Assembly: GCA_020852155.1 (NCBI GenBank)
Contig: JADZBJ010000055.1
Coordinates: 1-16,457 of the forward strand
From: Saprospiraceae bacterium
GTDB lineage: Bacteria; Bacteroidota; Bacteroidia; Chitinophagales; Saprospiraceae
DNA: 16,457 nucleotides
Direction of reading: 5' to 3'
Both the position numbers and the translations under genes were made by a program. A model generated the notes under the pieces. The model had not been told where the DNA came from. It worked only from the letters and a program-made list of their open reading frames with translations, and did no database searches. Positions 1-7,624 of this stretch are shown here, in pieces (positions within the stretch are counted from its first letter, which is position 1; the number at the start of each line of letters is the position of its first letter).

Positions 1-205
1 ACGCATCAAAACCTGGAATATCTACGACCGTTGGGGTAATGCGATTTTTGCAGCCAAAGACTTCCTCCCGTCTGCTCAAGTTTACTGGGATGGAAATATC
101 GGCAGCAAGAAAGGCCACGCTGCCGTGTATGTCTGGTACGCCGAAGTTGAATACATTGATGGCGAGACGAAATTCTTCAAAGGCGACACCGCTATTTTAA
201 GGTAA
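1..205 (+). CDS. C-terminal end of a T9SS type B / gliding motility-associated domain protein (5' truncated)
   Basis: The frame is open from base 2 to a TAA at 203-205, giving 67 residues. It contains IYDRWGNAIF, then YWDG, then VYVWYAEVEY and a final GDTAILR. This matches the family pattern of the gliding motility-associated C-terminal domain (CHU_C / T9SS type B sorting signal): W-x-I-(Y/F)-(D/N)-R-W-G, W-G/D-G, Y-x-W, ending in G-x-(V/I)-x-L-x-R. Such tails direct large surface or secreted proteins through the Bacteroidota type IX secretion system. Only the extreme C-terminus is in the window, so the function of the mature protein cannot be read. A strong terminator follows 48 nt after the stop. 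Confidence 0.85.
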   Translation, partial: RIKTWNIYDRWGNAIFAAKDFLPSAQVYWDGNIGSKKGHAAVYVWYAEVEYIDGETKFFKGDTAILR

Positions 206-252
206 TGATACTGTGATGATACGGTAATGAGGCGGCATGATAATTGAATGAC

Positions 253-290
253 AACAGGCCACTCCGGGTTTATCCGCGAGTGGCCTGTTT
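253..290 (+). terminator. Rho-independent-like hairpin after the T9SS cargo gene
   Basis: The 12-nt arms AACAGGCCACTC (253-264) and GAGTGGCCTGTT (278-289) are perfect inverted complements. The 13-nt loop can itself pair CGG with CCG. A short T run (288-290) follows. The element sits just after the T9SS cargo gene and directly abuts the first inverted-arm repeat. Confidence 0.75.
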
Positions 291-477
291 GATTGATTCG
301 AATGATTCGATTGATCCGATTAAATCCGATTGATCCGATTTTTCACCACTAAGGCACTGAGGAACACGAAGAAGCACTAAGGAAATCCGCGTTTTATCCG
401 CGTTCCATCTACTTTACGACGGGCAATCGGACTTAATCGAATCAATCGGATCAATCGAATCAATCGGATCATTCTCA
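291..477. repeat. Inverted-arm intergenic repeat element, copy A
   Basis: The left arm (291-343) is a degenerate array of a 9-nt word, ATTGATTCG/ATTGATCCG. The right arm (about 425-473) is the same array in inverted orientation (AATCGAATCAATCGGATC). Between them is a core that begins CACCACTAAGGCAC at 344, continues through an AATCCGCG module at about 383, and ends TTTACGACGGGCAATCGG. Reverse-complementing the right arm shows the arms can pair, with many T/C differences tolerated as G-U in RNA on one side. The copy lies between convergent genes. The TGA stop of the minus-strand TIR gene (475-477) immediately follows the right arm. A related copy is at 5963-6191. Confidence 0.8.
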
Positions 478-3400
478 AATTTCTCCCGTTTCCACCATCA
501 CTTGCCTCAACATCTCATATTGTTGCTGGAGTAGTCGGCGGACTTCAAAAAGTTCGAATCGGTAGTTGAATTTGAAAAACTGATTCTCGTAGTGGTTCTC
601 GCGCGTGGGCAGGACGCCCAGAAAATTGGCATGCCAACGAACACGCCCGCGACCTTCGAGTTCGCGAAGGGGTAATTCCAGAAATTCTTCTTTCGGGAAA
701 TAGTGGAAAATTCCTTTCATGCGCCGGATGATGCCCACAGCAATGCCGCGTTCCGGGCGACGGTTTTCCTGCCTGAATTCACTGATTTCAGCAAAGTAAT
801 GATCCATCTGGTCGTGATGCCGATGCGCGGCAATATGCGACCTGAAATCATACATTCGATAGCGATCAGGGTGCAGGGCAGCCAGTGTTTGAGCCGTATC
901 GAGGGCGCTGAATCCGACCTTGGTGTGCTTGTCGGAAGCCTTACCTTCGTCGTTAATATCCACCCATGCCGTTTTAACCTCTTCTGTTAATTCCCGCCAC
1001 ACCAGATCCAGGTATTTCGGGTCGGGGTGCAGGCGGTAGTTGGCCAGTGTTTCACGCAGGATGGCAGCCAATGGCCCAACATTTTTTTCGCCCGGTTTTA
1101 TGGCTTCGTACTGTTTCAGGATACGGCGCTGAAACAACTGTTCGGCGATTCGTTCCCGAACGCTCATTTCATCGTATCGCGTACTGGCTTCCAGGAACGA
1201 TTTCAGTTCGCTGATAGCATCATATTCCAGCGCCAGACTATCAGCGTGCGTCACTAAGGGTACGTCGGGGTTATGGTGCATCCACAGCATCAGACCGTCG
1301 CCGGTTAGTTCGGCAATGGCCTGATCCAGGTAGTGTTGGCTGCGTTCGGGGTAGGCTTTCCAGGCAGTTTTCCAGCGTCGGAGGCAGTAGATAATCTGAC
1401 GGCGCGCGCTCATGTCATCCGGGCGGCGAAAATCAGTGTAACTCAGTTCCTTTTGAATGGCTAAAAAAGCCTTTTCGGTATCGCGAACGTATTGCAACCA
1501 GGCGCTTTCCCGAATGTTCGGCATGACCTGCGCCAAGCCTTCCGTTCCGGCAATGTCTTTGACAATTTTTTCAACAATAGCGTGTGCGTTGAAATCGTAA
1601 GCCGCACAATCCGGGTGGTTGCGCAATTGTCCGTTAGCATCGAAGTCAAACCAGCGCAGGTTTTCATTGCCGGGCAAAGCGTGACTATCTGTCACCAAAT
1701 CGGGCAACAGAAACGACAACGCCAGTCTGTAAAATGAGGCTGCCCGTCCGCGTACATCCTTTTCCGTGAAAATTTCAGCGCCCAGCAGGCAAGTCTGCAC
1801 AAAGCGCAACACTGAAGCCCGTTCATCAGTGTAGGGCCGTTGGCGTCGCTGATCTTCTTCCAGTTGAGCCACCAATTTTTGGCGTTTAGCCAATAAAGCC
1901 AGCCACAGGTCTTCGCGCAGAATAGCCCTGTCCTTGACAATTTTTCCGGCCTGATCGGCTTCCATGCCCTGAATCATATCCACCAGTTCATGAATTTCAC
2001 CCAAAAGGTCAAAATGGCCGTCGGGCGTGAAACGGAAATATTCACCAGCAACTTCCACTTTTTTCAGCCAGTGACATTTGCCGCCGCCACAACATTCGAT
2101 AATAGCCGCTTCGAGTAATTCCTCCGAGGGGTGCACCAGACGGCAGACTTTCAGGGTATTCCCCAAAATGACACGCAACTCGCGGCGGGCGTCCGGTATG
2201 GCTTCGGCGTGTTTGCCAGTGTCCAAAACCGAATCATTCGGATATTGATGGTACAACCTGAGCGCCGCGTCGGAAAGTGCTTCGGATGCAATGGCCAGGT
2301 TGTGCGGCGCCGTTGTGCTGGTGCATTTGCCCGCCTGTTGGTATTCTCGGTATCGGCTGGCAAACAGCAGGACAAAATCAAGCGGACGCGCATTGCCGCG
2401 CACGGCCTCCTGCATGATGCGCATGGGCGTTTCCTTCTGCACATACGTGATGAGCAGCAGTTCGTACAATTGCGCTGACTGCGGGTCAATATGCTGACGA
2501 ACGTGGTCGCAATGGTTGTAAGCGCCGGCGTAATTATGGATGGCCAGTGCGTCTTTAGCGAGCAACAGGCTGCGCCTGAAATCGGATTTTTGCTCGAAGG
2601 ACAACAGTCCCGTTTGTTCCAACGCCTCCTGCTCCGTCGGCCCGACTGGCAGGTTGAGCGTTTCGGGTAATAAAACTTCGTCGCAAGGCGTGAAAAAAGG
2701 CGGCACCTGACTTTGCTCGCGACTTCCGGGCGTTAGTTGGAAATAATCGCGGATAAATATCTGAGGCCAATCCTTGCTTAAATCGGCATCTTTTAAGTTC
2801 AGAATTAACTGATACAGGTCATTTTGCCGTGGCGCGCTGCGGGCTTCCAGTTCGGCCATGGTGATTTGTCCGAGGCTGGTCTGTTCGCGCAACTGGCGAA
2901 AGCCCTCTTCAATATCCAGGACGATGCGTTTGGTTTGCACGTCTTCGATAATTCGTTTGAGCAGGGCGATCAGCGGCGCATGGTTGATGCGATCGGTTTG
3001 GGCAAGCAGGCGTTCGCGTAAATCCTCAATGCCCAGCGGTAATTCAATGTTAACCGACGGCATTTCGTTGACTTTCGGCGCGGATGCCAGGATTCGCAGG
3101 CAGGATTTTACAGCATGTAGTAATTGCTTGTCGCGCGGAATGTTTTGATTTTCAATGGTTTCACCGAAAGGAAGGGCCAATTGGGCATATTTCAGAACGG
3201 CTGGCACAGGCGCAAACCGAGCCGGAACGACGGCCAATTGCAGTTTTGCATACTGGCGCTGCAACTCTACGGCCGTAGCGGCTTCCCAACGCGTGTCCGG
3301 ATGATCTTCATAGTTCATCGAAGTGATGGCGATGAAGAGCTGGCATTGCTCCAGAAAATCTTTTGCCTGGCTGCGGTAAACCTCCGAGGGCGCGGTGTCT

Positions 3401-3516
3401 TTGTCCCGAAAAGTAATATTTCCGGGCTGGTAAGCCAGTGTTAACTGACGCTTGAGGTCAGCAGCCGTATGGGCATCGGCACGGTCGTATGATAGATAAA
3501 TGCGAATCGAAGACAT
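475..3516 (-). CDS. Large TIR-domain protein with long helical C-terminal region
   Basis: This is a 1013-residue protein with no signal peptide or TM segment, so probably cytosolic. Residues 1-~140 read as a bacterial TIR domain: first strand and loop IRIYLSYDRAD, a second strand ITFRDKD, then FLEQCQLFIAITS and the DTRWEAATAVEL stretch. In that stretch W77 with E78 or E84 occupies the position where TIR NADases carry their catalytic glutamate. Residues from ~150 to the end are mostly helical; 315-350 look TPR-like, and a Cys/His cluster CCGGGKCHW sits near 474-482. I do not recognise a named family for this part. TIR proteins of this layout can be NAD+-consuming effectors in phage defence or scaffolds for protein contacts, so activity is inferred only. 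The ATG at 3514-3516 lies 7 nt after a TACCTTCG box. The TGA stop abuts a repeat element. Confidence 0.72.
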   Translation of the reverse strand: MSSIRIYLSYDRADAHTAADLKRQLTLAYQPGNITFRDKDTAPSEVYRSQAKDFLEQCQLFIAITSMNYEDHPDTRWEAATAVELQRQYAKLQLAVVPARFAPVPAVLKYAQLALPFGETIENQNIPRDKQLLHAVKSCLRILASAPKVNEMPSVNIELPLGIEDLRERLLAQTDRINHAPLIALLKRIIEDVQTKRIVLDIEEGFRQLREQTSLGQITMAELEARSAPRQNDLYQLILNLKDADLSKDWPQIFIRDYFQLTPGSREQSQVPPFFTPCDEVLLPETLNLPVGPTEQEALEQTGLLSFEQKSDFRRSLLLAKDALAIHNYAGAYNHCDHVRQHIDPQSAQLYELLLITYVQKETPMRIMQEAVRGNARPLDFVLLFASRYREYQQAGKCTSTTAPHNLAIASEALSDAALRLYHQYPNDSVLDTGKHAEAIPDARRELRVILGNTLKVCRLVHPSEELLEAAIIECCGGGKCHWLKKVEVAGEYFRFTPDGHFDLLGEIHELVDMIQGMEADQAGKIVKDRAILREDLWLALLAKRQKLVAQLEEDQRRQRPYTDERASVLRFVQTCLLGAEIFTEKDVRGRAASFYRLALSFLLPDLVTDSHALPGNENLRWFDFDANGQLRNHPDCAAYDFNAHAIVEKIVKDIAGTEGLAQVMPNIRESAWLQYVRDTEKAFLAIQKELSYTDFRRPDDMSARRQIIYCLRRWKTAWKAYPERSQHYLDQAIAELTGDGLMLWMHHNPDVPLVTHADSLALEYDAISELKSFLEASTRYDEMSVRERIAEQLFQRRILKQYEAIKPGEKNVGPLAAILRETLANYRLHPDPKYLDLVWRELTEEVKTAWVDINDEGKASDKHTKVGFSALDTAQTLAALHPDRYRMYDFRSHIAAHRHHDQMDHYFAEISEFRQENRRPERGIAVGIIRRMKGIFHYFPKEEFLELPLRELEGRGRVRWHANFLGVLPTRENHYENQFFKFNYRFELFEVRRLLQQQYEMLRQVMVETGEI

Positions 3517-3523
3517 CGGGAGG

Positions 3524-3548
3524 CGAAGGTACAGTGAAATCTAAACAA
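3524..3548 (-). promoter_or_regulatory. Candidate Bacteroidota promoter of the TIR gene
   Basis: On the minus strand TACCTTCG (3531-3524) matches the Bacteroidota -7 consensus TAnnTTTG at all but one defined base. A TTG (3548-3546) lies 14 nt upstream, slightly closer than the usual 17-23. The ATG follows 7 nt after the box, which would leave almost no 5' leader. Confidence 0.4.
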
Positions 3549-3582
3549 CCTCTAACATCACAGAATTTACGCGTTTTCTTCT

Positions 3583-3590
3583 CACCTTTG
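3583..3590 (+). promoter_or_regulatory. Candidate -7 box of the sensor cyclase gene
   Basis: CACCTTTG matches TAnnTTTG except for the first base. It lies 5 nt before the ATG at 3596. No clear -33 TTG is seen at the expected distance. The same CACCTTTGC word occurs in front of frr (8228-8235, minus), which supports a promoter role. Confidence 0.35.
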
Positions 3591-3595
3591 CGACC

Positions 3596-5968
3596 ATGAG
3601 TCGCCTCATTCTCCTTTTAATGGGCCTTTTTGCCCTCTCAACACAGCCTTTGCTCAGCCAAAGTCTGGAGGACATCGAACGCACGATGATCGAGGTGGAT
3701 GATATGCTCGAAACGGCTCAAAAAACCGGCGACAAAACCCAAAGTGAAAAATTCGCCCTGCAAAGCCTGAACATGGCCCGCAGCCAGCGCTACGATGGTG
3801 GCATCATCCGTGCAGATTTGTTTCTCGGTGATCTGTATGCCAAAGCGGAGCGCAATGAGGAAGCGCTACAACTGTACCTGGAAGCCGAATCCAAAGTCCA
3901 GAACACACTCAATCGCCCGGCTAAACTGGCGGTCAATACGGCTCTTGGCAACCTGTTTTTTAAAGAAAAACTGTACGGCCCAGCCCGGCGCTACTATGGC
4001 GAAGTGCTGCGTATTCAGCCTGAAAATTATGCTGTTCAGGAAAAACTCGCCGATGCCAGTCTGGCGGATATGCGTTTTGATAGCGCTGAATTTTTTTACA
4101 AATCGTTGATTATCAAGTATAAAAACGATGGCGACAACGCCAAGTTAGTCCATATTTACCAAAAACTGGCACAAGCCTACGACTCATCGGGCAATGCCAG
4201 CAAGAGCCTGTATTATTACCTGCCCATCGCCGACCTGATTGAAAAATACGGCAACCTGCAAGAGCGCGCGGTGCTGTACAACAACCTTGGCCGCCAGTAC
4301 GCGCTCCTGCGAGATTTTACCAAGGCTGTTGAATTTTTCAGAAAAGCAGAATTGCAATGCGTGTACCTGACCTGTGATTATCAGGATGTCATGTACGCGA
4401 ACATGGGGATTGCCCTGCATAACCTCGGCGACTCCAAACAAGGACTGGAATACTTGCTGAAGGCCAAAAAAATTCTGGCCGCCAAAAATGACAAGGCCAG
4501 CCTGGCCAACCTTGAGCACCTCACTTCGACGGTTTATCTCAACACCAACGACATTTATAACGCCCTGTCGCACAACGATTTGGCTATTCGTTATGCACGC
4601 GAAACGGGCCAGCGCGCCACGCTCGCCAATTCATACAGGACAGCCGCCGATTTGTATCAGGAATTATATGATTTTGAAAAGGCGTTCGGTTATTATCGCC
4701 TTTACCTCAATTTGCAGGACTCTGTCAGGCTCGAAGAACAGGCGCGTCAGCAACGCCTCGATCAGCAACGTACGTTGCTCGCTGCCGCTGAAGGTCAAAT
4801 CAAATTCATGATCGCCCGGCAAAACTTCAAAGACCTCGAACTGTCGCAGGAACGCTTCGAACGTGATCGCCTCGACCTGCTCAATAAAAACCTCGAACTG
4901 GAAAACCAGCGCCGCGAAGACGAACTGCTGCTGCTCCAAAAACAAACAGAGGTTGACCAGGCGCAGTTGAAACAACGCGCCCTCGAAGCCCTTCGCGCCC
5001 GGCAAGACCTGCGGCTGGCCGCGCAAAATCTGGATGCGGAAAAACAACAGCGTATCATTACAGAACTGCAACAACAGGAAAAAATTGACTCCACGCAAAG
5101 GCTGGCCAGCGTCAGGGAAGTGGAACTGCTGAGACGCGACAAGGACATCACGCAATTAAGGCTCGATCGCCAGGCCAGTTTCCAGAAGTTCGCCTACTGG
5201 CTGGGCGGACTCCTGATGGTCATCCTGACCCTGTTGGGTATTGGTTGGGTATTCGCCCGCCGGAGCAGCCGACGCTTGCGCATTCAAAATCAGAAAATTC
5301 AACATCAAAACATCGAAATTCAGGAAGAAAGAAGGAAAAGCGATGGACTTTTATTGAATATTTTGCCTGAAGAAATTGCGACAGAACTGAAAACTTCCGG
5401 CCATGCAACGCCGCGCCTGTATCCATCTGCGACAGTTTTGTTTACGGATTTTATCAACTTCACCAGCCTGAGCAGCCAGTTGTCGCCTGAGCAGCTGATT
5501 GATGAATTGAACGCCTGTTTTCTGGCATTCGATGAAATTGTGGAACGCAACGGACTGGAAAAAATTAAGACCATCGGCGATGCTTTCATGTGCGCCGGCG
5601 GCTTGCCCGTGCCCAATGAAACACACCCTTATGATGCCGTCAATGCAGCCCTGGAAATGTGCGAATGGCTCGAAAAACGCCACAAAGCCGATCCCGACAC
5701 CGTATTTTATGAAATGCGTGTCGGTGTTCATACGGGGCCGGTGGTGGCAGGGGTAATTGGCAAGAACAAATTCGCCTACGATATCTGGGGCGATGCCGTG
5801 AACATGGCCGCCCGCCTGGAAGAAATGGGCGAAGCCAACAAGGTGAATATCTCAGCAAGCACCGTCGAAGCGGTTAAAGACCGCTACAACATCATTCCAA
5901 GAGGAACGCTGCACGTGCACAATAAGGGATTGGTAGAAATGTTTTTCGTGGAAAAACGGAAGGATTGA
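3596..5968 (+). CDS. Membrane sensor class III adenylate cyclase with TPR domain
   Basis: This 790-residue protein has a signal peptide (1-~22, ending LLSQS), TPR-like repeats (~25-380), a charged coiled coil (~380-525), one TM helix (~532-553, FAYWLGGLLMVILTLLGIGW), a short linker with the NILPEEIA motif, and a class III cyclase domain (~600-790). Metal ligands D618 (FTDFINFT) and D662 (KTIGDAF) are present. So are adenine-selecting K658 and D729 (YDIWGD) and transition-state residues N736 and R740. With K and D at the base-recognition positions it should make cAMP rather than cGMP. By topology the TPRs face the periplasm and the cyclase the cytosol, as in Bacteroidota TPR-sensor kinases. 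The input signal is unknown. The gene is divergent from the TIR gene, and its TGA stop lies inside the arm of repeat copy B. Confidence 0.9.
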   Translation: MSRLILLLMGLFALSTQPLLSQSLEDIERTMIEVDDMLETAQKTGDKTQSEKFALQSLNMARSQRYDGGIIRADLFLGDLYAKAERNEEALQLYLEAESKVQNTLNRPAKLAVNTALGNLFFKEKLYGPARRYYGEVLRIQPENYAVQEKLADASLADMRFDSAEFFYKSLIIKYKNDGDNAKLVHIYQKLAQAYDSSGNASKSLYYYLPIADLIEKYGNLQERAVLYNNLGRQYALLRDFTKAVEFFRKAELQCVYLTCDYQDVMYANMGIALHNLGDSKQGLEYLLKAKKILAAKNDKASLANLEHLTSTVYLNTNDIYNALSHNDLAIRYARETGQRATLANSYRTAADLYQELYDFEKAFGYYRLYLNLQDSVRLEEQARQQRLDQQRTLLAAAEGQIKFMIARQNFKDLELSQERFERDRLDLLNKNLELENQRREDELLLLQKQTEVDQAQLKQRALEALRARQDLRLAAQNLDAEKQQRIITELQQQEKIDSTQRLASVREVELLRRDKDITQLRLDRQASFQKFAYWLGGLLMVILTLLGIGWVFARRSSRRLRIQNQKIQHQNIEIQEERRKSDGLLLNILPEEIATELKTSGHATPRLYPSATVLFTDFINFTSLSSQLSPEQLIDELNACFLAFDEIVERNGLEKIKTIGDAFMCAGGLPVPNETHPYDAVNAALEMCEWLEKRHKADPDTVFYEMRVGVHTGPVVAGVIGKNKFAYDIWGDAVNMAARLEEMGEANKVNISASTVEAVKDRYNIIPRGTLHVHNKGLVEMFFVEKRKD

Positions 5969-6191
5969 TTCGATTGGTTCGATTGGTTCGATTAAGTCCG
6001 ATTGATTCGATTTTTTACCACTAAGGCACGAAGGAGCACGAAGAGACACTAAGAAAATCCGCGTTCCACTCGCTCTACGCGTGCAATCGAATCAATCGGA
6101 TTTAATCGAACCAATCCACCCGCTCTACGACGGGCAATCGAATCAATCGGATCAATCGGAACTAATCGAATCAATCAAATCATTCGGATCA
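5963..6191. repeat. Inverted-arm intergenic repeat element, copy B (enlarged right arm)
   Basis: The same architecture as copy A: a left array of 9-nt words (5963-6016), a core starting ACCACTAAGGCACGAAGG at 6017, an AATCCGCGTTCCA module, and an inverted right array. Here the segment starting CCACTCGCTCTACG (6066-6115) is repeated as CCACCCGCTCTACG (6116-~6168), so the right arm has been duplicated. The element fills the whole gap between convergent genes. It holds the TGA of the cyclase (5966-5968) at one end and the TGA of the glycosyltransferase (6189-6191) at the other. Confidence 0.8.
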
Positions 6192-6935
6192 ATTTTTCTT
6201 ATACATCGGAAGATTCACAAAGCCCATGCGCTGGAAGAAATGGCCCAGCGATACGCGCAGCACGCCCATGCCATATTTCATGCTTCGGCGGAAATTGATG
6301 CTGGATGCTTCTTCAAAGTATTTAGTCGGGCATGTCACCTCGCCGATGTCAAATCCGGCATAGATGATCTGTGACAGCATTTCATTGTCAAAGACAAAAT
6401 CGTCGGAATTGCCATTGAAATTGATACCGAGCAGCACTTCGCGACTAAAAGCGCGGTAGCCCGTGTGGTATTCAGAAAGTTTGTATTTGACCAGTACGTT
6501 TTGCGAAAAAGTCAGGAAACGGTTGGCGATATACTTGTACATCGGCATGCCGCCTTTCAAAGCGCCCATACCCAGGATGCGCGAACCCAATACCACCGGG
6601 TACAAATCTTCGCCAATGATGTTCACCATGCTGGGAATCAGTTTGGGCGTGTACTGGTAGTCCGGGTGGAGCATGATAACGATGTCGCCACCGACCTCAA
6701 GGGCTTTGTTGTAGAGCGATTTTTGATTGCCGCCGTATCCCTTGTTTTGTTCGTGTACGATGACATGCTGAATCCCCAGCGAGCGCGCCAGTTCGGCAGT
6801 ATTGTCCCGGCTGTGGTCATCGCAGAGAATCACCTCGTCCACCAGGTCGAAAGGAATCTCCTGGTATGTTATTTCCAGTGTTTTGGCTGCATTGTATGCG
6901 GGCAGCACGACCACTACTTTTTTGCCTTTGTACAT
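6189..6935 (-). CDS. Glycosyltransferase family 2, DPM1/polyprenyl-phosphate sugar transferase type
   Basis: This 248-residue protein has a GT-A fold: strand KKVVVVLPAYNAAKTL (5-20), nucleotide-sugar binding DDHSRDNT (39-46), NKGYGGNQ (64-71), the metal-binding DxD-like HPDYQYTP (90-97, D92), GSRILG (117-122) and the acceptor-site motif HTGYRAFSREVL (157-168). This order matches the dolichyl/undecaprenyl-phosphate mannose or glucose synthase branch of GT2. There is no C-terminal TM pair, so it resembles soluble or peripheral DPM1-type enzymes. The likely reaction is transfer of a sugar from a nucleotide sugar to a polyprenyl phosphate at the inner membrane; donor and product cannot be told from sequence. 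No other glycan genes flank it, so the gene stands alone. Confidence 0.85.
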   Translation of the reverse strand: MYKGKKVVVVLPAYNAAKTLEITYQEIPFDLVDEVILCDDHSRDNTAELARSLGIQHVIVHEQNKGYGGNQKSLYNKALEVGGDIVIMLHPDYQYTPKLIPSMVNIIGEDLYPVVLGSRILGMGALKGGMPMYKYIANRFLTFSQNVLVKYKLSEYHTGYRAFSREVLLGINFNGNSDDFVFDNEMLSQIIYAGFDIGEVTCPTKYFEEASSINFRRSMKYGMGVLRVSLGHFFQRMGFVNLPMYKKN

Positions 6936-6942
6936 GGTTGGT

Positions 6943-6976
6943 CAAATCGAAAAATAAAGGAAGGATGGTGGCAAAA
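6943..6976 (-). promoter_or_regulatory. Candidate promoter of the glycosyltransferase gene
   Basis: On the minus strand TTTTG (6976-6972) is separated by 21 nt from TCGATTTG (6950-6943), which matches TAnnTTTG except at the second base. The ATG at 6933-6935 follows 7 nt later. Spacing fits the Bacteroidota TTG-N17-23-TAnnTTTG pattern. Confidence 0.35.
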
Positions 6977-7003
6977 GATGCCTTTTTGAGCCAGTGAGAG
7001 AAT

Positions 7004-7017
7004 TTTAAACAACCTCT
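7004..7017. repeat. Copy of 14-nt motif TTTAAACAACCTCT
   Basis: This 14-mer is identical at 10477-10490 and differs by one base at 3540-3553. Reverse orientation reads AGAGGTTGTTTAAA. All three copies are intergenic. Here it lies between DUF5606 and the glycosyltransferase, directly after a small hairpin with 6-bp arms AGCATC/GATGCT (7019-7033) when read on the minus strand. Confidence 0.6.
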
Positions 7018-7044
7018 TAGCATCAGCGATGCTGACGACAGGCT

Positions 7045-7512
7045 TTATTCGCCGCCCTTGACTTCTTCTGCTGTGATATCGCCTTCACTTTCTTTGGCGT
7101 CAGCGGCTTTAATTTCCTCGAACATGCCTTTATTAAGCATATAATTAAACCACTTCACACATTTTTTGATGTCGTTGATGTGTACGCGGTCGCGATCGTG
7201 TTCGGGCAATACCGTTACAAAATATTCGCGGAAAGCGACGCTGTTGGCATCAGGCGCCGGAGTAGGCGTCGTTTCGATAGCGTCCAGCATTTTGGTAAAA
7301 ACATCGCCCAGCGGGGTTGTGCCGTCGCCATCCTTGGCGTCGTAGGTGTAAATGCCCACGGTACCCAAAGGCGTTACCTGCGACTGGCGCAGGGGAACAA
7401 AACGTGTACGGTTTTCATTGCGGTCTTCAATGATGAAGCCGTTACTGCGTGTGGCAATTACTTTATGTATGCCGGGCGTGCCAGCCACGGCCAGGTATTT
7501 TTCTAAATTCAC
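7045..7512 (-). CDS. DUF5606 family protein
   Basis: This is a 155-residue soluble protein. The N-terminus (MNLEKYLAVAGTPGIHKVIA, then GFIIEDR) matches the pattern I know for DUF5606, a Bacteroidota-restricted family that starts with a short 'L..yl.vsGkpGl.k.i....ngfiie' segment. A middle region 'VTPLGTVGIYTYD' is followed by TPLGDVF. The acidic tail (~135-155) is low complexity, which is common in this family. Its function is not established. The start codon is GTG at 7510-7512 and the frame offers no nearby upstream ATG. A TTTG lies 8 nt before it. It is 112 nt downstream of frr on the same strand and could be read from the same transcript, although a hairpin and short repeats lie between. 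Confidence 0.75.
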   Translation of the reverse strand: MNLEKYLAVAGTPGIHKVIATRSNGFIIEDRNENRTRFVPLRQSQVTPLGTVGIYTYDAKDGDGTTPLGDVFTKMLDAIETTPTPAPDANSVAFREYFVTVLPEHDRDRVHINDIKKCVKWFNYMLNKGMFEEIKAADAKESEGDITAEEVKGGE

Positions 7513-7528
7513 GAAAAAAACAAATAAT

Positions 7529-7620
7529 GATGAATGATGAATGTTGAATGATGAATGTACTACAACTGATTGCTTATCAGTTGATTAGATGGTGAGTTAA
7601 CCAAATAACCAATTCATCAT
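7529..7620. repeat. Four 7-nt tandem units (GATGAAT) with an inverted partner
   Basis: Units GATGAAT, GATGAAT, GTTGAAT and GATGAAT lie back to back at 7529-7556. An inverted partner ATTCATCAT lies at 7612-7620, just before the reverse stop codon of frr (7625-7627). Together they bracket the DUF5606-frr gap and can pair over about 9 bp. Confidence 0.6.
7563..7583 (-). terminator. 8-bp hairpin downstream of frr
   Basis: CAACTGAT (7563-7570) and ATCAGTTG (7576-7583) are perfect complements around a 5-nt loop. It lies about 40 nt past the frr stop on the minus strand. There is no T tract, so intrinsic termination is doubtful; it may only stabilise the frr mRNA 3' end. Confidence 0.35.
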
Positions 7621-7624
7621 CCAA

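Noticed and set aside
291..477. CRISPR array
   Set aside because: The 9-nt words are adjacent and degenerate, without unique spacers, and no cas genes are present.
4664..5155. Long minus-strand frames inside the cyclase gene
   Set aside because: They mirror the coiled-coil region of the cyclase, a common shadow of charged repeats, and have no supporting motif.
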